Of a stretch of 11,536 nt of DNA, positions 1-5,197 are shown piece after piece; position 1 is the first letter of the stretch, and every line of letters starts with the position of its first letter. Under the pieces are notes generated by a model, which was not told where the DNA came from, ran no database searches, and worked only from the letters and a program-made list of their open reading frames with translations. Source of the DNA: Arthrobacter sp. (lineage in GTDB: Bacteria; Actinomycetota; Actinomycetes; Actinomycetales; Micrococcaceae); NCBI GenBank assembly GCA_030147325.1, contig JASLAA010000224.1:1-11536 (forward strand), read 5' to 3'. Position numbers and translations under genes: made by a program.

Positions 1-246
1 CTGGAAGATCTGGTCGTCACCGAGGCCGAGTATCGCGACGCGGTCGCTGCGTCGCGCGACTGCCTCCAGGACAAAGGCTTCGGCGTCGGACCGATTACCG
101 AACAGGACGGCAACCAGATCGGCTTCCAGTCCTCCTATAGCGGCGACGGGCCGCCTTCCGACCAACTTATGCGGGGCTGCGACGACGAGTTCATGACCGA
201 GATAGGCCCGATCTGGGTCTCTCAGCGCACGCCGTTGACGAGCTGA
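1..246 (+). CDS. C-terminal part of an unrecognised, probably exported small protein
   Basis: Frame 1 is open from the window edge to TGA at 244-246, giving 81 residues without a start, so the gene begins to the left. The visible part is acidic, has no membrane segment, and carries two cysteines (C21 and C60 of the visible part) about 39 residues apart. It contains the stretch AEYRDAVAASRDCLQDKGF. A paired-Cys layout with an 'EYxxAV...DCLxxxGF' pattern resembles small secreted or lipoprotein-type proteins of actinobacteria, but this is recall, not a search, and the signal peptide that would prove export is outside the window. A TTGACG hexamer lies near its end (235-240) and the next gene starts 29 bp downstream with its own -10. 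No function is assigned. Confidence 0.6.
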   Translation: MEDLVVTEAEYRDAVAASRDCLQDKGFGVGPITEQDGNQIGFQSSYSGDGPPSDQLMRGCDDEFMTEIGPIWVSQRTPLTS

Positions 247-262
247 AGCCACGACACATCAG

Positions 263-268
263 TAGAGT
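263..268 (+). promoter_or_regulatory. -10 hexamer TAGAGT, leaderless-type
   Basis: TAGAGT fits the actinobacterial TANNNT -10 and ends exactly 7 nt before the ATG at 276, which would place the transcription start on the start codon. The only good -35 candidate, TTGACG at 235-240, is 22 bp away, which is too far for a standard spacer. The position supports 276 rather than the in-frame ATGs at 282 and 288. Confidence 0.4.
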
Positions 269-275
269 CTGGACA

Positions 276-698
276 ATGACAATGGGGATGAAGGAACAAG
301 CACAAACACGACCACGACAACGAACGCGCGGCTCAAAGCGCGACGTACTGATCTACGGCTTTGCGGGCGCCATGCTCGCCCTGGTCTTCGTGATTGCACT
401 GCCCACCGCTGACACCTGGTACCTGATCCTGGGTACCTGTCTCATCGCCGTGGGTGCAGTGGTGAACGTCGCCAAAGCCATCATCGTGGTGCGACGGGAC
501 GACTACGCCACCTCTTCGCAAAGCAACGACATCCCTGGTCACGGCACAGATGTGAAGATTCAGGATGGCGCGACCTACACGGTGGTCAAGCGCTCGAACC
601 CTACCGTCGGCCGGGATTCTCACTACTGGTTGGGCGACAACGGCCAGGAGATCGCACTGACCCAAGGGGAGACCTCCGCCCTATACTCACGACCATGA
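276..698 (+). CDS. Unrecognised small membrane protein, two transmembrane segments
   Basis: This encodes 140 residues of no family I recognise. The N-terminus is strongly basic (residues 6-22, rich in Arg and Lys). Two hydrophobic segments follow at about 24-43 and 48-72, and then RR at 73-74. By the positive-inside rule both ends should be cytoplasmic, with a short external turn around TADTW. The last 65 or so residues are polar and soluble, containing the short stretch ATYTVVKRSNP. The start at 276 is favoured by a TAGAGT -10 seven nt upstream; ATGs at 282 and 288 are in frame and there is no good Shine-Dalgarno for any of them. It heads a row of four small membrane-protein genes on this strand, with 63 bp to the next. 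Function unknown. Confidence 0.65.
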   Translation: MTMGMKEQAQTRPRQRTRGSKRDVLIYGFAGAMLALVFVIALPTADTWYLILGTCLIAVGAVVNVAKAIIVVRRDDYATSSQSNDIPGHGTDVKIQDGATYTVVKRSNPTVGRDSHYWLGDNGQEIALTQGETSALYSRP

Positions 699-761
699 AC
701 CATGGGGACTCACGAACCAGTACAGCCACGATCGACACCGACCCCGTAGGTTTCTGATCCT

Positions 762-1178
762 GTGAGCGCACTGCAGCGACTGGCGCCAGGGTTCACGGCG
801 CTCGTGATGTCGTTCCTCTCGGTATACGTGTGGCGGTACACCGGGCCGGCCCATCCATCACTGTTCACCGTGGCTCACACTGCCTCCATGGTGCTGTGTG
901 CTGCTGTCCCACTCGCTTTTGTCCTGGTCGGCCGAGCAACGCACTGCAGATCGGATCTTCTCAGGCTCGGGGCCGTCTTCCTGGCAATCGCGGTAGTTCC
1001 CTTGCTTATCGCCAACGGGATCTACCTCTTCAGCTTCGGCTCAGCGGAGGCTTCCCTCGGTGACATCGGCGGCTTCGGGCTGTTTCTCCTGGGCGCGGCG
1101 GCTCTGGTCGTGACGTCGGCATCCTGCCTCGTCGGGCTCCTTGTTGCCACACCCAGAACCACCAGCACATCCGAGTAG
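762..1178 (+). CDS. Unrecognised four-helix membrane protein
   Basis: This encodes 138 residues with a GTG start. Four hydrophobic helices are visible at roughly 7-24, 35-57, 66-91 and 102-128, joined by very short loops, with no soluble domain. The only strongly charged loop is around residues 58-68 (Arg, His, Cys, Asp). No catalytic or transport motif is visible. The ribosome-binding site is weak (a GTAGG about 11 nt upstream), so translation may depend on an upstream transcript. It sits 63 bp after the two-helix membrane gene and 32 bp before the 58-residue gene, on the same strand. The same interval on other strands and frames gives only low-complexity Arg/Pro-rich products. Function unknown. 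Confidence 0.6.
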   Translation: MSALQRLAPGFTALVMSFLSVYVWRYTGPAHPSLFTVAHTASMVLCAAVPLAFVLVGRATHCRSDLLRLGAVFLAIAVVPLLIANGIYLFSFGSAEASLGDIGGFGLFLLGAAALVVTSASCLVGLLVATPRTTSTSE

Positions 1179-1197
1179 CTGCACCCATCACCTCAGC

Positions 1198-1203
1198 GAA
1201 GGA
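1198..1203 (+). promoter_or_regulatory. Shine-Dalgarno GAAGGA of the 58-residue gene
   Basis: GAAGGA lies 7 nt upstream of the ATG at 1211. It is a good-quality site at the right distance and is the main reason to call the short ORF that follows a real gene. Confidence 0.6.
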
Positions 1204-1210
1204 CACAACG

Positions 1211-1387
1211 ATGATGACGAGAAACGAACGACTGGTCATAGGCCTGGCCTTTGCCATAGCAGTGACGAACTTCCTCTTCATGGGGATGGGCTTGCTCCAC
1301 TACGTGTGCCTGCTCGCGATTCTCGTCGTCTGCGCCAGGTCGATCATCAGGTGGTACACGCACCGCCAGGCAGCTGCTGCCCATTGA
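1211..1387 (+). CDS. Very small membrane protein (58 residues)
   Basis: This short ORF starts ATG-ATG and ends with TGA at 1385-1387. After a charged start (MMTRNER) the chain is hydrophobic from about residue 8 to 42, broken near 28-31 (LLHY), so it forms either two short helices or one long one. It ends in a basic tail (CARSIIRWYTHRQ) followed by four alanines and His. Support comes from the GAAGGA site 7 nt upstream, its fit between two other membrane-protein genes (32 bp before, 52 bp after) and same-strand order. Overlapping longer frames on both strands are low-complexity and lack ribosome sites. No family is recognised. It could be a subunit or an immunity-like membrane peptide, but nothing in the sequence decides this. 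Confidence 0.55.
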   Translation: MMTRNERLVIGLAFAIAVTNFLFMGMGLLHYVCLLAILVVCARSIIRWYTHRQAAAAH

Positions 1388-1439
1388 TCATCGGCCATCT
1401 GGAACAAAGCCCTGCGTCAGCAACGGCCTGGAGGAGAAC

Positions 1440-1865
1440 ATGCGCCTGACCCGGAGTCGCGACTGGTCTCTCCTCGAACAAGGGTCGGCCGTGATCCTGA
1501 TTGGCTTGCTGTCCGCAGGACTCTGGTTCGGCTGGTTCGCCTGGGATACCGAGTACCAGTCCGACCCGGTCACCGGTGAGACGACCGGCCCCTACGAGAT
1601 CTGGCAGGGAATCGGCGCGTTCCTGTGCGGTCTTCCGGTGATAGGGCTCGCATATCGGCTCCTGCATTTCATCGTCGCCCTCCTGGTACTACCAACGGCA
1701 TTCACCCTCGCCTGGATCAGCACCGCCTCCGTCGTGGCTACGGATCCGCTATGGGTGGTTGGGGCTGTGCTCGTCGCCTTCGGCACCACTTCTGGCACTG
1801 CCGCCATGCTCGGTCTAGCCGCAGCCATCGAGACCATCAGCACAAGGAAGAGGACACCCCGTTGA
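1440..1865 (+). CDS. Unrecognised four-helix membrane protein
   Basis: This encodes 141 residues. A strong GGAGGAG ribosome site at 1430-1436 supports the ATG at 1440, although the 3-nt spacing is short. Hydrophobic helices lie at about 15-35, 54-72, 74-98 and 104-130. The first loop (36-53) is acidic and polar (DTEYQSDPVTGETTG) and is probably external, because the basic ends (RLTRSR at the start, RKRTPR at the end) should be cytoplasmic. No known motif is seen. It is the last intact member of the same-strand row of membrane genes; its stop overlaps a TTG codon (TTGA) that opens a short broken frame. It is not obviously similar in sequence to the other members. Function unknown. Confidence 0.65.
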   Translation: MRLTRSRDWSLLEQGSAVILIGLLSAGLWFGWFAWDTEYQSDPVTGETTGPYEIWQGIGAFLCGLPVIGLAYRLLHFIVALLVLPTAFTLAWISTASVVATDPLWVVGAVLVAFGTTSGTAAMLGLAAAIETISTRKRTPR

Positions 1866-1942
1866 GAACTGGCCGCACCTTCTGGTTCATCATTGCCGCG
1901 CTGTGATTCGCTGCCGCTGCTGCCATCGCCTCGGTCGCCTGA
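1862..1942 (+). pseudogene. Possible broken remnant of a small membrane-protein gene
   Basis: A TTG codon overlaps the stop of the preceding gene (TTGA), an arrangement used for translational coupling. The frame reads 14 codons (RTGRTFWFIIAAL after the start), hits TGA at 1904-1906, then continues in the same frame with FAAAAAIASVA to a second TGA at 1940-1942. Without the first stop the product would be a single hydrophobic helix. This looks like a membrane-protein gene cut by a nonsense change and by loss of its 3' part, but at this length chance is possible. From 1943 to 2042 I see no gene. Confidence 0.25.
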
Positions 1943-2042
1943 GTCCTATGCCATCAACGTCTGCCTCCGAGGCTTTTCGTCCCGCACCCCTTTGTAACTC
2001 CAACGCTGAAATCTGTGCGCCACGACGGCCCTGGGAATGCAG

Positions 2043-2068
2043 AAAACCCCCGGTTCCCCGGGGGTTTT
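2043..2068 (-). terminator. Rho-independent terminator after tRNA-Ser (symmetric)
   Basis: This is a perfect 11-bp stem, AAAACCCCCGG / CCGGGGGTTTT, with a TTCC loop. It begins 3 nt beyond the encoded CCA of the tRNA-Ser gene when read on the minus strand. Because the stem ends in A4 and T4 it can end transcripts from either side, including any from the membrane-gene row. Confidence 0.85.
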
Positions 2069-2071
2069 CAG

Positions 2072-2161
2072 TGGCGGTGACGGTGGGATTTGAACCCACG
2101 TTGGCTTTTACACCAAACAACATTTCGAGTGTTGCACCTTCGGCCGCTCGGACACGTCACC
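2072..2161 (-). tRNA. tRNA-Ser (anticodon CGA)
   Basis: Read on the minus strand, the gene has a fully paired 7-bp acceptor stem (GGTGACG / CGTCACC at 2155-2161 and 2076-2082), discriminator G and an encoded CCA (2072-2074). The anticodon stem CAACA / TGTTG closes the loop CTCGAAA, giving anticodon CGA, which reads the serine codon UCG. A long variable arm typical of class II serine tRNAs follows, then a T arm GTGGG-TTCAAAT-CCCAC. Length is 90 nt including CCA. A terminator follows directly. A possible private promoter (TTGGGA, 18-bp spacer, GAAAGT) lies upstream. Confidence 0.95.
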
Positions 2162-2170
2162 AACGCCGCT

Positions 2171-2200
2171 ACTTTCCCGGGTGCAGCGCCCGAGTCCCAA
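2171..2200 (-). promoter_or_regulatory. Possible promoter of tRNA-Ser
   Basis: On the minus strand TTGGGA (2195-2200) and GAAAGT (2171-2176) are separated by 18 bp, with the hexamer ending 9 nt before the tRNA 5' end at 2161. The match to the -35 and -10 consensus is moderate. The alternative is read-through from the stress-protein gene 52 bp upstream. Confidence 0.3.
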
Positions 2201-2213
2201 CACGGGCCGGGGG

Positions 2214-2702
2214 CTAGGGGAGCTCGATGACGTCGTTCTTGCCGGAGCTGGGCTTGCTGCCGGTCACGAGTCCCTTGACCATCTTCACGGCGGAGACCAC
2301 GCGCGGCGCGTCCATCGACCAGTACTCGGCAGTGTGGGCGTCGACATGGAGGAGGGCGACGGCGGGATCGTCCCGGCCGTTCTCGAACCACGCGGACACG
2401 GACGGCCCCCACAGCTCGTCGATCTTCGCCTGGTCCTTCGAAAGGGTGGCGGTGCCGGCGATCGAGACGTAGCCCTTGCCCGTACTCGCCGAGACGTTGA
2501 CCTGGGGGTTGGCGCGGATCTCGTCGGCCTTGGGGGAGGGGTCCTCGGTGAAGAACCAGAGGTCGCCGTCGAAGTCCTTCGCCTGCAACGCGAGGGGGCG
2601 GCTGACGAGCTGGCCGTCCAGGCTCACGGTGGTGAGGATCGCGATGTCGGCCTTGCCGAGGATGTCCTGTACTTCCTTCATGCCGTCCTGCTGATCTGCC
2701 AC
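2214..2702 (-). CDS. Pyridoxamine 5'-phosphate oxidase-like FMN-binding protein (general stress protein 26 type)
   Basis: This encodes 162 residues of the FMN-binding split-barrel fold, closest in character to the general stress protein 26 group (COG3871) rather than to true PdxH. Seen directly: an N-terminal helix (MKEVQDILGKADIAILTT), the strand pair ILTTVSLDGQLVSRPLALQ (about 22-40), LWFFTED (48-54), and a later NVSASTGKGYVSIAGTATL segment. These are the usual FMN-barrel landmarks. Members are small cytoplasmic flavin- or F420-type binding proteins often linked to stress; the substrate here is not known. The GTG start at 2702 is chosen because AAGGAG (complement of 2708-2713) lies 5 nt upstream; an in-frame ATG seven codons later has no such site. 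It follows tadA by 49 bp on the same strand and may be co-transcribed with it. Confidence 0.85.
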   Translation of the reverse strand: MADQQDGMKEVQDILGKADIAILTTVSLDGQLVSRPLALQAKDFDGDLWFFTEDPSPKADEIRANPQVNVSASTGKGYVSIAGTATLSKDQAKIDELWGPSVSAWFENGRDDPAVALLHVDAHTAEYWSMDAPRVVSAVKMVKGLVTGSKPSSGKNDVIELP

Positions 2703-2707
2703 GTCTA

Positions 2708-2713
2708 CTCCTT
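2708..2713 (-). promoter_or_regulatory. Shine-Dalgarno AAGGAG deciding the GTG start at 2702
   Basis: On the minus strand AAGGAG stands 5 nt before the GTG at 2702. It is one of the strongest ribosome sites in the window and fixes the start of the FMN-binding protein. Confidence 0.7.
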
Positions 2714-2751
2714 GGTGAGGTCTGCTGGGGATTCCCTCAGCCTACGCAGGA

Positions 2752-3246
2752 TCACCGGGAGCCGGAACCGGACCGTTGGACTGCGAAGAAGTCCTTGAGT
2801 AACTGTGCGCACTCCTCCTCCCGGACACCCCCGAAGACCTCGGTCCAGTGGTTCAAACGGCGCTCACGCAGGACGTCGAACACGGTACCTGCAGCGCCTG
2901 CCTTCTCGTCCCAGGCTCCGAAGACCACGCGGGGGATGCGGGCCAGGACCGACGCGCCCGCGCACATCGCACAGGGTTCGAGGGTGACAACGAGCGTGCA
3001 ACCCTCCAGGCGCCATCCGCCCGTTCCGGCTGCTGCGGCGCGGATGGCCTGCACTTCGGCGTGGGCGGTCGGGTCACCCAGGTCCTCCCGCTGGTTCCAG
3101 CCGGTGCCGAGGACTCTTCCGTCAGGTCCGACGACGACGGCGCCGATCGGCACGTCCGCGCTGGTCGCGGTCAGCTGGGCCGCGTCCAGAGCCAGCCCCA
3201 TCCATGCGCCGTACAGGGATTCGACGGGCGGGACGGAGGGCGACAT
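2752..3246 (-). CDS. tadA: tRNA-specific adenosine-34 deaminase TadA
   Basis: TadA deaminates the wobble adenosine of tRNA-Arg(ACG) to inosine so that CGU, CGC and CGA can be read. It is a zinc-dependent cytidine-deaminase-fold enzyme, normally a dimer. The 164-residue product is close to the usual length. Key residues are visible: the zinc ligand and proton shuttle in HAE (H62, E64) and the two cysteine ligands in PCAMC (C92, C95), with the upstream DVPIGAVVV strand (31-39) that precedes the active site in this family. The ATG at 3246 aligns with the usual N-terminus; only a close GGAG (2 nt away) precedes it, while TACCAT lies 7 nt upstream, suggesting a leaderless message. It is divergent from upp. 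Its expected tRNA substrate is encoded at 7242-7317. Confidence 0.93.
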   Translation of the reverse strand: MSPSVPPVESLYGAWMGLALDAAQLTATSADVPIGAVVVGPDGRVLGTGWNQREDLGDPTAHAEVQAIRAAAAGTGGWRLEGCTLVVTLEPCAMCAGASVLARIPRVVFGAWDEKAGAAGTVFDVLRERRLNHWTEVFGGVREEECAQLLKDFFAVQRSGSGSR

Positions 3247-3253
3247 GACTCCA

Positions 3254-3263
3254 ATGGTACTTT
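3254..3263. promoter_or_regulatory. Overlapping divergent -10 elements for tadA and upp
   Basis: Only 23 bp separate the two start codons. On the minus strand TACCAT (complement of 3254-3259) ends 7 nt before the tadA ATG. On the plus strand TACTTT (3258-3263), preceded by TG at 3255-3256 as an extended -10, ends 6 nt before the upp ATG at 3270. The two hexamers share 3258-3259. Both mRNAs would start at or next to their start codons. Confidence 0.45.
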
Positions 3264-3269
3264 TGAGGC

Positions 3270-3905
3270 ATGCGTGTACTGGTAGTCGATCACCCTCTGG
3301 TAGCCCACAAACTCACGGTTCTCCGGGACAAGGACACGTCGTCGCCGGTGTTCCGCCTGCTCACCGAGGAACTCGTCACGCTGCTGGCCTACGAGGCCAC
3401 CCGAGATGTCCGGGTGGAGACCGTCTCGATCGAGACGCCTGTCACCGCCACCGAGGGAACGGGCCTCGTCAAGCCCACACCGCTGGTCGTCCCCATCCTC
3501 CGTGCCGGGCTCGGCATGCTCGAGGGCATGACGCGCCTGGTGCCCACGGCCGAGGTCGGCTTCCTCGGCATGGCCCGCAACGAGGAGACCCTCGAGGCGA
3601 TCACCTACGCGGAGCGGCTTCCCGATGACCTCACTGGACGCCAGGTCTTCGTGCTGGATCCGATGCTGGCAACCGGAGGCACGCTGCGCGAGGCCATCAA
3701 GTTCCTCTTCGCACGCGGCGCCGCGGACATCACCTGCATCTGCCTGCTGGCGGCTCCCGAAGGCCTCGCAACCCTGCAGGAGGAGCTCGACGGACGCAAC
3801 GTCACCATCGTGCTGGCATCCATCGACGAGAAGCTCAATGAGAAGTCCTACATCGTGCCTGGCCTCGGTGACGCGGGAGACCGCCTCTACGGAGTCGTGG
3901 GCTAG
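3270..3905 (+). CDS. upp: Uracil phosphoribosyltransferase
   Basis: This enzyme joins uracil and PRPP to make UMP in pyrimidine salvage, in the cytoplasm. The product is 211 residues, the normal bacterial length. Landmarks are in order: the N-terminal DHPLVAHKLTVLRDK (7-21), VPILRAGLGM (around 74-83), the PRPP-binding loop VFVLDPMLATGGT (about 126-138), and the C-terminal uracil-binding YIVPGLGDAGDRLYG just before the end. Nothing is missing. The ATG at 3270 has no ribosome site but follows an extended -10 (TGgTACTTT) by 6 nt, so the mRNA is probably leaderless. It is divergent from tadA, with no co-directional neighbour downstream for more than 400 bp, so it is likely monocistronic. Two hairpins without a clear T tract follow the stop. 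Confidence 0.97.
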   Translation: MRVLVVDHPLVAHKLTVLRDKDTSSPVFRLLTEELVTLLAYEATRDVRVETVSIETPVTATEGTGLVKPTPLVVPILRAGLGMLEGMTRLVPTAEVGFLGMARNEETLEAITYAERLPDDLTGRQVFVLDPMLATGGTLREAIKFLFARGAADITCICLLAAPEGLATLQEELDGRNVTIVLASIDEKLNEKSYIVPGLGDAGDRLYGVVG

Positions 3906-3935
3906 CTACCCGCTGCTGTCCTCCGATCTACTCCC

Positions 3936-3986
3936 GGGCGGCAACTGCGCCGCCCTGCCTGGGCGACTTGCGAACGGGCGCAAGTC
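3936..3986 (+). terminator. Two tandem hairpins after upp, no clear T tract
   Basis: The first hairpin is GGGCGGC / GCCGCCC with a 6-nt loop (3936-3955). The second is GACTTGCG / CGCAAGTC with a 6-nt loop (3965-3986). Both stems are perfect. Neither is followed by a run of T, so either this is a T-less actinobacterial terminator or the hairpins have another role in the 3' region. Confidence 0.45.
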
Positions 3987-4063
3987 CTGCTCCGCCCTCG
4001 AGCCGCCGTCCGGCCGCTCCCGCTCTCGCGTCCACCCGCGCCCCGTCCTGCCGGCCGCTATCC

Positions 4064-4089
4064 GCTGGACGTGCCCACATGCTGGACGT
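4064..4089 (+). repeat. Direct repeat GCTGGACGT, two copies
   Basis: GCTGGACGT occurs at 4064-4072 and 4081-4089, a 17-bp period. It sits just upstream of a second, different direct repeat. It may be part of an operator region; chance is possible at 9 bp. Confidence 0.4.
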
Positions 4090-4095
4090 TCGGCC

Positions 4096-4128
4096 ATTGT
4101 TACTTGCGCGTAGGCGATTGTTACATGC
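4096..4128 (+). promoter_or_regulatory. Direct repeat ATTGTTACnTGC, candidate operator
   Basis: ATTGTTACTTGC (4096-4107) and ATTGTTACATGC (4117-4128) differ at one position and are 21 bp apart, two helical turns, so both face the same side of the DNA. A weaker GTAGG lies about midway (4110-4114). OmpR-family regulators bind tandem half-sites spaced about 11 bp, and the next main gene encodes an OmpR-type winged helix, so autoregulation is a reasonable guess. The second copy abuts the candidate -10 at 4129-4134. Confidence 0.45.
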
Positions 4129-4134
4129 AATAAT
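4126..4134 (+). promoter_or_regulatory. Extended -10 TGcAATAAT
   Basis: AATAAT (4129-4134, five of six to TATAAT) is preceded by TG at 4126-4127 and ends 7 nt before a GTG at 4142. This is the best promoter candidate in the gap for the downstream regulator gene, giving a leader of about 213 nt before 4355. No convincing -35 is seen (TTGCGC at 4104-4109, 19-bp spacer). Confidence 0.45.
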
Positions 4135-4141
4135 TCGAGGC

Positions 4142-4234
4142 GTGAACATCAACTCACTCGCATCTGCAGCCGCAGTTCCCTCCCCGGACTCCATGTCCGG
4201 CGCGGAACGTCGCTGCTATCGAATGCACGCGTAG
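4142..4234 (+). CDS. Possible 30-residue leader peptide (leaderless GTG)
   Basis: A GTG at 4142, seven nt after the extended -10, opens a 30-codon frame ending in TAG at 4232-4234. The product begins MNINSLASAAAVPSPD and ends GAERRCYRMHA; it has no membrane segment and no signal peptide. It lies 120 bp upstream of the winged-helix gene. If translated it could be a regulatory upstream ORF for that gene. The Arg/Cys/Tyr/His-rich end invites an attenuation model, but I see no terminator/antiterminator pair behind it. The evidence is position only. The rest of the 3906-4354 gap holds the hairpins and repeats listed separately and no other gene I can support. Confidence 0.3.
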   Translation: MNINSLASAAAVPSPDSMSGAERRCYRMHA

Positions 4235-4354
4235 CGGTTAGACCCCAACCCTTCTTACGCACTTCAAGCCCAACGGCGGGCACCCATCTTCATCCCGACC
4301 GGGCACATCCCGCATTCGAGCCGCGATGACGGCACACTTCACGAGGTTGTCTAC

Positions 4355-5161
4355 ATGTCAGTAAATCCGGGCTACGTCCATATCTCCCTCCGCTCCCCGC
4401 AGAACCGGCAGGCACGCCAGCCGTTCGGCACCCCGTTCACCGAGCATGCTTCGCAGAGCTACTCCCGCCTCCAGGCCGTACCCGGTGGTGACGCACACCC
4501 GATGAGCGCCCCCGTTCCCGTCGTCACCCCCAACGGACTGCCCGGACCGCAGGCCGTCACGGGAGACACGACCGCCAGGGGATTCGTGCTCTACGTCGCG
4601 CTCGACGAGGCGACTGCTGCCGCCGCCGGCACCACGTTCTCCAAGCTGGCCCAGGACGTCCGCGCCTACGTTCGCTCCCTCGTCCCGACGGCGGAGAGTC
4701 ACGCCGCGGTGGCGTTGGCCCCGGCCGATTCCCCGGGATCCGACATCGACGTCGTACGAGCCGCGCTGGGCGATCCGACGGTGGCCAGACGCCCCCGGGC
4801 CGAGACGCCCGCTCCGGCACAGGCACAGCCCCCACGTCCCACCGGCGTACTCATCGACCTGTCCCGCCGTGAGGTGCACCTCGACGGCGAGACCCTGAAC
4901 CTGACCTTCAAGGAGTTCGAACTCCTCAACTACCTCGTGGAGAACGCTAGCCGGACCGTCGGGCGCGAGGAGCTGCTGAGCGGACTCTGGCGGAACGCCG
5001 ACGAGGTGCCGAACGAGCGCACCATCGACGTCCACATCCGGCGCCTCCGCTCGAAGCTCGGACGGCTGGCGAACACCGTGCGCACGGTACGGGGACAGGG
5101 TTACCGCTTCTACGACCACCCGGAAGTGGTCGTCTGGGCGGCGCCCGAGTACTCCATCTAG
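4355..5161 (+). CDS. Orphan OmpR/PhoB-type winged-helix transcriptional regulator without receiver domain
   Basis: This encodes 268 residues. The C-terminal part (about 165-254) is a clear OmpR/PhoB winged helix: the LTFKEFELLNYLVENASRTV start, then GREELLSGLW, the recognition helix ERTIDVHIRRLRSKLG, and the wing TVRTVRGQGYRF. There is no receiver domain with its phospho-accepting Asp. Instead there is a poorly conserved N-terminal tail (1-60), a short domain around 70-130 (GFVLYVALDEAT...AAVALAP) and a Pro/Ala-rich linker (about 147-163). It is therefore a DNA-binding regulator whose input is not classical phosphorylation by a histidine kinase. The ATG at 4355 has GAGG 8 nt upstream; an alternative ATG at 4502 would remove the tail but keep both domains. 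Direct repeats and a promoter candidate lie upstream; a SixA-like phosphatase gene follows after 36 bp. Confidence 0.85.
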   Translation: MSVNPGYVHISLRSPQNRQARQPFGTPFTEHASQSYSRLQAVPGGDAHPMSAPVPVVTPNGLPGPQAVTGDTTARGFVLYVALDEATAAAAGTTFSKLAQDVRAYVRSLVPTAESHAAVALAPADSPGSDIDVVRAALGDPTVARRPRAETPAPAQAQPPRPTGVLIDLSRREVHLDGETLNLTFKEFELLNYLVENASRTVGREELLSGLWRNADEVPNERTIDVHIRRLRSKLGRLANTVRTVRGQGYRFYDHPEVVVWAAPEYSI

Positions 5162-5184
5162 GGATCCGTCCCGAGGGGAGGCCA

Positions 5185-5190
5185 TAGACT
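5185..5190 (+). promoter_or_regulatory. -10 hexamer TAGACT, leaderless-type
   Basis: TAGACT fits TANNNT and ends exactly 7 nt before the ATG at 5198. No Shine-Dalgarno is at a usual distance (GAGG at 5178-5182 is too far). The phosphatase gene thus probably has its own leaderless promoter, despite following the regulator by 36 bp. Confidence 0.45.
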
Positions 5191-5197
5191 TTCGATC

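Noticed and set aside
2214..2702. Pyridoxine 5'-phosphate oxidase PdxH
   Set aside because: It is too short and lacks the PdxH C-terminal signature; the sequence fits the general stress FMN-binding group.
4096..4128. GlnR nitrogen-regulator box
   Set aside because: The GTTAC halves fit, but the partner GAAAC half-sites with 6-bp spacing are missing.
3968..4234. 88-residue ORF in the gap after upp
   Set aside because: Its first half is Arg/Pro/Ala-rich and overlaps the hairpins, with no ribosome site. Only the last 30 codons, after a promoter candidate, are kept as a possible leader peptide.
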